From Brachybacterium saurashtrense (GTDB lineage: Bacteria; Actinomycetota; Actinomycetes; Actinomycetales; Dermabacteraceae): a stretch of 64,000 bases of DNA. Under the pieces are notes generated by a model. The model was not told where the DNA came from and searched no databases. It saw only the letters and a program-made list of their open reading frames with translations. The stretch is from the NCBI RefSeq assembly GCF_003355475.1, contig NZ_CP031356.1, positions 2,728,001 through 2,792,000 on the forward strand, written 5' to 3'. A program made the translations under genes and the position numbers. This document shows positions 26,104 to 32,947 of this stretch, piece by piece; position 1 is the stretch's first letter, and each line of letters starts with the position of its first letter.

Positions 26104-26846
26104 CCTCCGCAGACGGACGACGGCAGGACCGCCCGGCGCAGGCCACCCCTGCGCCGGGCGCTCCGGCGTCGCCCACCGCCACACGGGAGACGGCGCCGGA
26201 GGGGCTCGACCGCGCCGAGCGCGGGATCGGCCGACGGGACCCGCTCGAGGCACGCGGCCTGGTGCGCCTGCTCGTCAAGCCCGCCGCCTTCCTCGGGGCG
26301 AACTGGGCGGCCCTGCTGGGCGTGCTCACCGTGGTGGGCATCGTCCCGGCGCTCGCCGGCGCCACCCGGGTCACCTCGGACCTCGAGCAGTACGAGGACT
26401 CGGCGTTCACCACCACGCTGCGGCATGCACGCCGCACCCTGGTGCGCGATGCACCGGCCTCCCTGCTGCTGCTCCTGGTGGCCGGCGGCATCGCGGGGAA
26501 CGCCCTGGTGCTCCCGCGTCTCGACGCCTCGCTGCGCGTGTTCGCGGTCGGTGTGCTGCTGCCGCTGCTCTGGGCGCTGATCGCGATGCTCAGCGCCTAC
26601 GTGGTCGCCGCCTCCCGGGATGAGCACGGGGAGCGGGCGGCGATCCTGCTCGAGGCGCTGCGCCTGGTCCGTGCCCGCCCCGTGGCCGCGCTCGCCGCCC
26701 CGCCGCTGATCGCACTGCTGTCCCCGCTGTGGCTGCTGGCGCCGCTGACGATCGCGATCGGCCTCAGCGTGCCGCCGTGGGTGGTCGGGCGTCTGTGGAG
26801 CTCCGCCCCTCACATCGGTGCGTACCGCGCCCGCAGCACCGAGTAG
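26100..26846 (+). CDS. YesL/DUF624-like membrane protein
   Basis: A 248-residue integral membrane protein with about four to five hydrophobic helices (LGANWAALLGVLTVVGIVPA, APASLLLLLVAGGIAGNALV, LRVFAVGVLLPLLWALIAML, VAALAAPPLIALL). Proteins of this type accompany CUT1 sugar transporters in many Gram-positives, but no biochemical role is established. The N-terminal 50 residues are a disordered Ala/Pro/Thr-rich stretch, including one GGCCGACGGG word at DNA level. I chose the GTG at 26100 because it overlaps the permease stop and keeps the operon coupled. The 3' end overlaps the convergent DUF1206 gene by 37 bases. Confidence 0.65.
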   Translation: MTSADGRRQDRPAQATPAPGAPASPTATRETAPEGLDRAERGIGRRDPLEARGLVRLLVKPAAFLGANWAALLGVLTVVGIVPALAGATRVTSDLEQYEDSAFTTTLRHARRTLVRDAPASLLLLLVAGGIAGNALVLPRLDASLRVFAVGVLLPLLWALIAMLSAYVVAASRDEHGERAAILLEALRLVRARPVAALAAPPLIALLSPLWLLAPLTIAIGLSVPPWVVGRLWSSAPHIGAYRARSTE

Positions 26847-27664
26847 ATCCCGAACAGGATGAGACCGGCGGCCACCACGGCGAGGACGATCCCTCCGGCG
26901 GGCAGCTCCGCCATGGTCTTCAGGGCGCCGTCGAGGCCGGTGGCCTTCTCCGGGTCCGCGCCGAGTGCGGCCCAGCCGAACATCATGCCCACGCCCAGCA
27001 GGGCGATGCCCTTGGCGATGTATCCGGCCACGCCGGTGACCACCACGGTGCGGGCCACGGTGCGGCCGGGCGGCACCCGCAGCTGGTCCTCGAAGCCGCG
27101 GCTCGCGCCCCGGTACACGTGGAACAGGCCGATGCTGATCACCACCAGGCCCAGCGCGATGATCGCGGCCCGCCCCGCCGCATTGCCCATCAGGCCGGCG
27201 GTGAGCTGCGAGGTCTGCTCGCCGGAGTCGCTGCCGCCGCCGGCGGCGAAGCGCAGCACGGTCCCGGCGAGGGCGCCGTACACCACCGCCTTGCCGAGGG
27301 TGCGCGCCACGTGCTTCAGCCGGTCGCGGCCCTGCTCCTTCCAGCGGGCCCCGATCCAGGCCTCCGCGAGGTGCCACAGGGTGAGCGCCACCATCGCGAT
27401 GCCGCCGATCCACAGCAGCACCTCGCCGCCCGGCGCCGCGGCGACGGCGCGCAGGGCGCCGCTCTGATCGGCCTCCTGCGAGGAGCCGCCGGTCGCGATC
27501 CTCAGCGCGATCGCGCCGATCAGGACATGCACCAGGCCGCTCATCACGAAGCCGCCGCGGGCCACGGCCTCGAAGACGGGGTGCTCGGCGACGTCCTCGA
27601 CGGCGGTGTCGGCGGCGTCGGCCGCTGCACGGGCGCCCTCCTGGGGGCGGGGCACGGTGTTCAT
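26810..27664 (-). CDS. DUF1206-family membrane protein
   Basis: A 284-residue protein with six hydrophobic helices arranged as three repeats of a two-helix unit, each with a GLVH / GLFHVYRGASRGF-like or GIALLGVG motif. This is the DUF1206 pattern, common in actinobacteria and of unknown function. The start is the ATG at 27664. A -10-like TACAGT ends seven bases before it and no Shine-Dalgarno is visible, suggesting a leaderless message. It has no evident link to sugar use and may be a backbone gene. Confidence 0.78.
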   Translation of the reverse strand: MNTVPRPQEGARAAADAADTAVEDVAEHPVFEAVARGGFVMSGLVHVLIGAIALRIATGGSSQEADQSGALRAVAAAPGGEVLLWIGGIAMVALTLWHLAEAWIGARWKEQGRDRLKHVARTLGKAVVYGALAGTVLRFAAGGGSDSGEQTSQLTAGLMGNAAGRAAIIALGLVVISIGLFHVYRGASRGFEDQLRVPPGRTVARTVVVTGVAGYIAKGIALLGVGMMFGWAALGADPEKATGLDGALKTMAELPAGGIVLAVVAAGLILFGIYSVLRARYAPM

Positions 27665-27670
27665 GGAGGC

Positions 27671-27676
27671 ACTGTA
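27671..27676 (-). promoter_or_regulatory. -10 element of a likely leaderless promoter
   Basis: TACAGT on the minus strand, six bases before the ATG of the DUF1206 gene, would place the transcript start on or next to the A of the start codon. No convincing -35 box was found. Confidence 0.35.
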
Positions 27677-27808
27677 GGCGGCCGCGGCCCCCGCGAGAAC
27701 GGCGGCGGCGGAACCGACCACCGGGTCGGGAGCCGCGGGCCGCGCCGGACGGCCGGAGCCGTGGGCCGCGCGGGACCGCCGGAGGCGGAGGCCGCGGGGC
27801 CGGCCTCG

Positions 27809-30004
27809 TCAGCGCGGGGTCACGCGCACCCGCACCTCGGCGTCGTAGCGCTGCGAGGAGCGCATGCCGCCCCGGTACCAGGCGAGGACCGCCCGGTGCG
27901 GGTCGCCGGGCACCGCGATCGGGCGGAAGTTGTCCGCCGCGGAGCCCTCGGTGACGGGGCTCCACCGCCAGGTGGCGCCGTCGTCGTCGGTCGCGCCGTG
28001 GAAGATCTCGTGGTGGGCGAGCGCGCCGCCGTCGCGCGGATCCACCGGGGTGGAGAGCCACAGCGCGTCGGGATCGTCGGGATCCACCGTGGCCAGGCCC
28101 GTGTAGTCCTCCTCGTGCGGCATCAGCTGGGGGCCGGCGACGGCGAGCTCGCGCACCTGCCAGGCCGACTCGCCCGGGCGCAGCACGCCGCGCAGGAAGC
28201 GGTGGTCGATGGGGTCGGTCTCGTGGCGGCTGGTGGCGGTGCCGAGGGTGTCGTCGGCCCGGGCGGTCATGAGCGCCACCAGGGTGCCGTCGGGGAAGCG
28301 GCGCAGGTCCGTGGTCCAGGCGTGGGTGAGCACCGCGCCGTCCCGGGTGGAGCCGTTCTCCAGCACGCAGGTGAGGTCCTCGGCGCGCGGGGTGGGGTCG
28401 GTGAGGCCGCGGCCCAGCGCCCCCACGGCGGTGCCGTCGGCGCGATGGAGCCGGTCGCCCGCGAGGTAGCCGTGCCAGATGGAGGTGCCGTAGTCGCGCG
28501 GGTGGTGCTCGGTGATGATCAGGTCGATGCGGTCCTCGGTGCCGAAGCGGGTGCCGGAGGCGTAGCGGGCGTAGCCGTTGACGTAGCCGACCTTCTCGCG
28601 GGTGAGGAGGCGGCCGCCGAACTCCCAGGTCTCGCCGTCGTCGTGGGAGACGAGGTAGCAGGGGTCGTCGTTGATCGCGCGCACGAAGCAGTGCAGCACC
28701 CCGTCCAGGGCGTGGAGGTTCTGATAGGTGACGCCGCGGCGCCCGCCCAGGCGCTCGGCCTCCTCCGCGCTGCCGAACAGCGCGGTCCAGTCGAAGGAGC
28801 GCTCCGGGCCCCAGCTCCCGGCGGGGTCGGCGCTGTCGCTGAGCCGCCACCGCGTGAGGTCGTCGCTCTTGTGACGGCTGTAGACGGCGAGCCAGCGCCC
28901 GTCCGTCCGGCGCCACAGCGCGGGGTTGTCGTGGTCGTCGGATTCCAGGCCCGGATGCAGCGTGAGCGTGGAGGCGGCGCCCTCCTCCCCCAGCCGGTCG
29001 AGGTCCACCACGTGCAGGTCCACGTCGCCACCGCGACGCTCGCCGTCGGCGCCGCCCACGGAGGCGACCGCGCCGAGCAGGAGGGTGCCGGTCGCGGCGT
29101 CGACCAGGGCGCGCTCGTCCTGGAACCAGCACCAGCCGCCGTTGGCGGTGACGGCCGCCTCGCGGGGCCCGTCGGCGCTCGAGCCGGCGGGGAGCGCGGC
29201 CGACGGGGCGGTGGGGGCCGAGGCCGGTGCGGCCGACGGGTCCGCGGCGCGCACGGCGGCCAGCGCGTCGGCCGCCTCGGCGGCGAGGTCCTGCCACTCG
29301 CACTCGATCGAGACGGCGCCCTGGTAGCCGCCCTCGCGCAGCGCGGTGAGGAACGCGGCCAACGGCCAGTCGCCCTGGCCGGGCGGGCGGCGGTCGGTGT
29401 CGGCGAGGTGGGCGTGGGCGATGCGGCCCGCGTGCCGGCGCACCACCTCGAGGTCCTCGTGCTCGCGCATGAGGTGGAAGAGGTCCGCGACCACGCGCAT
29501 GTCGCCGAGGTCGTGCTCGTCGAGGAAGGCGATGGCGCCGGCGAGGGTGGTGATCTGGTCGGTCTCGCCGCGGTGCAGCGGCTCCAGGATCGCCTCCAGG
29601 CCCTGCTCCGCGGCGAGGTCGCGGGCGAGCCGCACGCTGCGGGCGAGCTGCGCACGGGCCGCGGCCGGTTCCACGCCGTCCGGGGTGCGGCGGGCGGCGC
29701 CGCTGCCCAGCACGATCCTCGCCCCGGGCCGGGCGCGCCGGGCGGCGGCCGTCATCACCAGGCGCAGATGCCGGGCGAGGCGGTCCTGATCGGCGGCGGG
29801 GTCGGCGAGGCCGAGATCCGCCGGGGCGATCACGGCGAAGGAGGGCGCGGGCTGCCAGGCGTCGGTGTGCGGCGCCTCCTGCCAGGTGCCGTGCTCGTCC
29901 TGGACCAGCAGGTTGCGCAGCACCGTCGGCTCGACGTAGTCGGCGCCGGCGGCGTAGGCCGCGGCGGTGTGGGCGCGGTCGGTGAGGATTCCGTGTTCGG
30001 GCAT
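27809..30004 (-). CDS. Fusion: sugar epimerase-type TIM barrel plus BNR_4 beta-propeller
   Basis: A 731-residue two-domain protein without a signal peptide. Residues 1-245 are a xylose-isomerase-like TIM barrel with the metal-site pattern: AILEPLHRGETD (Glu141), ADLFHLMREHED (Asp174, His177), HAHLADTD (His199) and SIECEW (Glu234). A 40-residue Ala/Ser/Pro linker follows. From residue 286 (TANGGWCWFQDERALVD) to the end is a BNR_4-type seven-bladed propeller (SVGGADGERRGGDVDLHVV, RWLAVYSRHKSDD, YQNLHALDGVLHCFVRAI, DRIDLIITEHH). Related propellers include rhamnosidases and rhamnose-glucuronate lyases acting on the rhamnose cap of gum arabic (GH145, PL42). Whether this one shares that activity is inference from context. 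The start is ATG 30004, five bases after the esterase stop. Confidence 0.7.
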   Translation of the reverse strand: MPEHGILTDRAHTAAAYAAGADYVEPTVLRNLLVQDEHGTWQEAPHTDAWQPAPSFAVIAPADLGLADPAADQDRLARHLRLVMTAAARRARPGARIVLGSGAARRTPDGVEPAAARAQLARSVRLARDLAAEQGLEAILEPLHRGETDQITTLAGAIAFLDEHDLGDMRVVADLFHLMREHEDLEVVRRHAGRIAHAHLADTDRRPPGQGDWPLAAFLTALREGGYQGAVSIECEWQDLAAEAADALAAVRAADPSAAPASAPTAPSAALPAGSSADGPREAAVTANGGWCWFQDERALVDAATGTLLLGAVASVGGADGERRGGDVDLHVVDLDRLGEEGAASTLTLHPGLESDDHDNPALWRRTDGRWLAVYSRHKSDDLTRWRLSDSADPAGSWGPERSFDWTALFGSAEEAERLGGRRGVTYQNLHALDGVLHCFVRAINDDPCYLVSHDDGETWEFGGRLLTREKVGYVNGYARYASGTRFGTEDRIDLIITEHHPRDYGTSIWHGYLAGDRLHRADGTAVGALGRGLTDPTPRAEDLTCVLENGSTRDGAVLTHAWTTDLRRFPDGTLVALMTARADDTLGTATSRHETDPIDHRFLRGVLRPGESAWQVRELAVAGPQLMPHEEDYTGLATVDPDDPDALWLSTPVDPRDGGALAHHEIFHGATDDDGATWRWSPVTEGSAADNFRPIAVPGDPHRAVLAWYRGGMRSSQRYDAEVRVRVTPR

Positions 30005-30009
30005 GGTGC

Positions 30010-31014
30010 TCAGAGCTCCTGGAGGATCGCGGCCATGCGGTCGCGGGATGCGGCGGCCTGGGGCAGGCCCACCTTGTTCAGGTGGCCGTGGGTGACGCCG
30101 CGGCGCACCACGTGCTCCACCTCCACACCGGCCGCGGCGAGCTGCTCGGCGTAGCCGCGGGCGCTGGCGCGCAGGTCGTCGTACTCGTCGGACTCCACGT
30201 AGGTGCGCGGCAGCAGCGCCAGCTGCTCCGGGCCGGCCAGGCCCGGGAAGTCGTGGGCGGTGGCGCGCTCCAGCGGGGCGCCGAGGTAGTTCTCGTTCAT
30301 CTGTCGCATCTTCGCCGGGGAGAAGGCCAGGTGCTCGGGCAGGCCGGCGAGCGCCTCCGCCTCCTCCGCGGTGGGCTCGGGGTTCAGCGGGTGGGTCACC
30401 GGGTACATGAGCAGGGAGGCGGCGGGGGCGCGGCCCTGCTCGGCCAGGCGCAGCGCCGCGGCGGCGGCGAGGTTGCCGCCGGCGCTCGCACCGCCCAGGG
30501 CCAGGCGCTGCGGGTCGATGCCCAGCTCCGTCGCGGAGGCGCGGGTCCACTCCACCGCGGCGATCACGTCGTCGCAGGGGATCGGGGCGCGCACGTTCAG
30601 GGTCTCCGAGGTGCCGGGCAGGCGCCGGGCAGGGCTGCCGCCGGCGGGCTCGTCGCACAGCCGGTAGTCCACCGAGACCACCACCGCGTCCGCCCGGCCG
30701 GCGATCCCGCGGGCGGTGTGATCGCCCTCGGGCATGTCGAGGTCGCCGTGCTGGAAGGAGCCGCCGTGGCAGAACACGAGCACGGGGCGCGGCCCCCCTG
30801 GCTCGGCGGTGGGGGTGTAGACGCGCACCGGGACCGGGCCGTGCGGGCCGGGCGCCTCACGGTCCTCGATGCGCAGATCCCAGATCTCCTGCCGGCCGTA
30901 GGGCGCATTCCAGGCGAGCTCCGCCTCCGCGGTGAGCGGTCCGTGCTCGAGGGCGCGGGTCAGGGTGCGCAGCCGCTGCTCCATCGCGGCGGGGGCGGTG
31001 GCGGTGCGGGACAT
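30010..31014 (-). CDS. Alpha/beta-hydrolase (HSL-type esterase)
   Basis: A 334-residue carboxylesterase-like protein. The oxyanion-hole motif is CHGGSF, the nucleophile Ser sits in LGGASAGGNLA, the acid is in VESDEYDD and the catalytic His in THGHLNK: the complete HSL-family triad. There is no signal peptide. The ATG at 31014 is preceded by GGAG at eight bases and was chosen over a start 63 bases upstream. It is the first gene of a two-gene operon with the epimerase-propeller fusion, behind a strong promoter. It may remove acetyl or other ester groups from imported oligosaccharides (inference). Confidence 0.8.
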   Translation of the reverse strand: MSRTATAPAAMEQRLRTLTRALEHGPLTAEAELAWNAPYGRQEIWDLRIEDREAPGPHGPVPVRVYTPTAEPGGPRPVLVFCHGGSFQHGDLDMPEGDHTARGIAGRADAVVVSVDYRLCDEPAGGSPARRLPGTSETLNVRAPIPCDDVIAAVEWTRASATELGIDPQRLALGGASAGGNLAAAAALRLAEQGRAPAASLLMYPVTHPLNPEPTAEEAEALAGLPEHLAFSPAKMRQMNENYLGAPLERATAHDFPGLAGPEQLALLPRTYVESDEYDDLRASARGYAEQLAAAGVEVEHVVRRGVTHGHLNKVGLPQAAASRDRMAAILQEL

Positions 31015-31101
31015 GCGGGCTCCGATCTGGGGGTGGGAGGCGGGCCGGGTGCGGAGGATCCCGCGCGTGCGCGTCATCGTCGCGGCCGGTCGCTGCGGTA
31101 C

Positions 31102-31130
31102 AGACTAGGCAGGGACGACACCGTGGTCAA
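31102..31130 (-). promoter_or_regulatory. Promoter of the esterase/propeller operon
   Basis: Read leftward: -35 TTGACC (31130-31125), 17-base spacer, -10 TAGTCT (31107-31102). The operator CGGAAAGCGCTTGA (31140-31127) overlaps the -35 box. Transcription would begin about 80 bases before the esterase ATG. Confidence 0.6.
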
Positions 31131-31140
31131 GCGCTTTCCG
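31127..31140 (-). promoter_or_regulatory. Putative operator CGGAAAGCGCTTGA
   Basis: The same 14-base word occurs on the plus strand at 49613-49626, and a two-mismatch relative at 60158-60171. AAGCGCTT is a perfect palindrome, so this is another LacI-like, CG-centred site. Its overlap with the -35 box predicts repression. Confidence 0.55.
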
Positions 31141-31223
31141 GCATGGTCTCGGACGGTGAGCGAAGGGTCGGCCCGACGCAGCGCACCGGTCCTGCCTGCG
31201 AGCGCCGGGGACACCGCCGCCGG

Positions 31224-31580
31224 TCAGGCGAGGTGGAAGTACTGCGGCAGCACCTGCTTCTCCCCGCCGCCGGGCGCGAAGTACTCGCTCATCGCCGCCT
31301 CCCAGCGCGGGCTGATCGCGGCCCGGGAGATCGCCTCCTGCGCGGCGTCGACGTCGTCGGCCTCGAAGTAGCCCACCACCATGCCGTCCTCGGCGCGCAG
31401 GAACAGCGAGTAGTTGCGCCATCCCGCCTCCGTCAGCGCCTCGCGCATCTCGGCCCACACCTCCTGGTGGGCGGCCACGTAGTCCACCAGCCTCTCCGGG
31501 CGCACGTGCAGCAGGAAGCAGCAGCGGTGCGGGCTGCGGGCGGGGCTGGCGGCGAGCAGGGCGTCGAGCTCGGTGGCCAT
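31224..31580 (-). CDS. rhaM: L-rhamnose mutarotase
   Basis: A 118-residue protein that interconverts alpha- and beta-L-rhamnose, speeding entry into the isomerase step. It has the family pattern: CCFLLHVRPERLVDYVAAH, HQEVWAEM, WRNYSLFLRAEDGMVVGYFE and the C-terminal WEAAMSEYF. Length is close to E. coli RhaM (104) with a short N-terminal addition. GGAGGAG precedes the ATG. It is divergent from the rhaI operon, and both appear to be governed by one palindrome at 31667-31678. Confidence 0.9.
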   Translation of the reverse strand: MATELDALLAASPARSPHRCCFLLHVRPERLVDYVAAHQEVWAEMREALTEAGWRNYSLFLRAEDGMVVGYFEADDVDAAQEAISRAAISPRWEAAMSEYFAPGGGEKQVLPQYFHLA

Positions 31581-31630
31581 CGGGGCTCCTCCGGCGGGGT
31601 GGTGGGGGTCTGGGCGGGGCCGATCCGTGC

Positions 31631-31660
31631 TTGTTCAGACCTTCAGTCGAATGATAGATT
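31631..31660 (+). promoter_or_regulatory. Promoter of the rhamnose isomerase operon
   Basis: -35 TTGTTC (31631-31636), 18-base spacer, -10 TAGATT (31655-31660). The predicted start, near 31667, coincides with the operator. It overlaps the opposite promoter of rhaM. Confidence 0.5.
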
Positions 31661-31679
31661 CAAGGTTGAGTCGTTTCAA
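31651..31679 (-). promoter_or_regulatory. Promoter of rhaM
   Basis: Read leftward: -35 TTGAAA (31679-31674), 17-base spacer, -10 TATCAT (31656-31651). Both hexamers are good matches. The operator at 31667-31678 overlaps the -35. Confidence 0.6.
31667..31678. promoter_or_regulatory. Putative rhamnose-regulator operator (shared, divergent)
   Basis: TGAGTCGTTTCA, equal to TGAAACGACTCA on the other strand; that exact word recurs at 60389-60400. It belongs to the family TGARACGwnTCA found in front of rhaM/rhaI, the GH78 gene, the divergent binding protein and the 60-kb binding-protein pair. It would block both rhaM and rhaI promoters at once. The LacI-type protein at 41896-42906 is the likely ligand. 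Confidence 0.65.
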
Positions 31680-31766
31680 GCATGGTATCGGGCAGATCCG
31701 CGTCACCGATGCAGTGCACACCAACCCGTCACCGAAGACGGGCAGTTCGTCCCGAAGGAGCCACCC

Positions 31767-32945
31767 ATGCCCACCCCCACCGTCCTGCCCGCCGAGGTCG
31801 CCCGCGATCTCGAGGAGTTCTCGATCGAGGTGCCCAGCTGGGCCTACGGCAACTCCGGCACGCGCTTCAAGGTGTTCTCCACCCCCGGCACCCCGCGGGA
31901 CCCCTTCGAGAAGATCGCCGACGCCGCGCAGACCCACGCGTACACGGGCCTGGCCCCGCGGGTCTCGCTGCACCATCCCTGGGACCGGGTGGAGGACGTC
32001 GCGGCGCTGCGCGCGCACGCGGACGAGCTGGGTGTGAGCCTGGGGATGATCAACTCCAACACCTTCCAGGACGACGAGTACAAGTTCGGCTCGCTCACCC
32101 ACTCCGAGCCGGCGATCCGTCGGCGCGCGATCGCCCACCACCTCGAGTGCCTGGACGTGATGCGCGAGGCCGGCTCGCACGAGCTGAAGATCTGGCTGGC
32201 GGATGGCACCAACTACGCCGGGCAGGATTCGATCCGCGCCCGGCAGGATCATCTGGCCGCGTCGCTGCAGGAGATCTACGCGGGGCTGCGCGAGGGCGAG
32301 CGCCTGGTGCTGGAGTACAAGTTCTTCGAGCCGGCGTTCTACCACACGGACGTGCCGGACTGGGGCACCAGCCTGCTGCACTGCCTGGCCCTCGGCGAGC
32401 AGGCCCAGGTGGTGCTGGACACCGGCCACCACGCGCCGGGCACGAACATCGAGTTCATCGTGGCGCAGCTGCTGCGGCAGCAGCGCCTGGGCGCGTTCGA
32501 TTTCAACTCCCGCAACTACGCCGACGACGACCTGATAGTGGGCGCCGCGGATCCGTTCCAGCTGTTCCGGATCCTGTTCGAGATCGTGCAGCAGGACGCG
32601 CACCGCCCCGCCTCCGGCGTGAACTTCATGCTCGACGAGTGCCACAACCTGGAGTCGAAGATCCAGGGGCAGATCCGCTCGGTGCTGAACGTGCAGGAGA
32701 CCCTCGCCAAGGCGCTGCTGGTGGACCGCGAGGCCCTCGCGGACGCGCAGTCGCGGCACGACGTGCTCGAGGCGCACGGGATCCTCATGGACGCGTTCTG
32801 GACGGACGTGCGCCCGGCGCTCGCGGCGTTCCGCGAAGAGCGGGGCCTGCCGGCCGATCCGTTCGCCGCCTTCCGGGCGAGCGGCTACGAGGAGAAGATC
32901 GCCGCCGAGCGCGTCGGCGGGAACCAGATGGGATGGGGAGCCTGA
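31767..32945 (+). CDS. rhaI: L-rhamnose isomerase (RhaI type)
   Basis: A 392-residue TIM-barrel isomerase turning L-rhamnose into L-rhamnulose. It belongs to the Pseudomonas/Gram-positive RhaI type, not E. coli RhaA: SLHHPWDRVED, MINSNTFQDDEYKFGSLTH, LKIWLADGTNYAGQDS, the metal-binding LEYKFFEPAFYHTDVPDWG region, VVLDTGHHAPGTNIEF and AFDFNSRNYADDD are all intact. AAGGAG precedes the ATG at 31767. It opens the operon rhaI, aldolase/dehydrogenase, rhaB with two-base spacing to the next gene. Confidence 0.94.
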   Translation: MPTPTVLPAEVARDLEEFSIEVPSWAYGNSGTRFKVFSTPGTPRDPFEKIADAAQTHAYTGLAPRVSLHHPWDRVEDVAALRAHADELGVSLGMINSNTFQDDEYKFGSLTHSEPAIRRRAIAHHLECLDVMREAGSHELKIWLADGTNYAGQDSIRARQDHLAASLQEIYAGLREGERLVLEYKFFEPAFYHTDVPDWGTSLLHCLALGEQAQVVLDTGHHAPGTNIEFIVAQLLRQQRLGAFDFNSRNYADDDLIVGAADPFQLFRILFEIVQQDAHRPASGVNFMLDECHNLESKIQGQIRSVLNVQETLAKALLVDREALADAQSRHDVLEAHGILMDAFWTDVRPALAAFREERGLPADPFAAFRASGYEEKIAAERVGGNQMGWGA

Positions 32946-32947
32946 GC

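Noticed and set aside
26810..26846. Overlap of convergent genes as a sign of frameshift
   Set aside because: Both C-termini are compatible with their families, and a 37-base convergent overlap is common in compact genomes.
26064..29303. Leftward 1079-codon frame
   Set aside because: A shifted frame of the propeller fusion and DUF1206 genes; low-complexity Arg-rich product.
30005..30658. N-terminal extension of the epimerase-propeller fusion back to 30658
   Set aside because: The extra 218 codons lie inside the esterase gene in another frame; the ATG at 30004 starts exactly at the recognisable TIM barrel.
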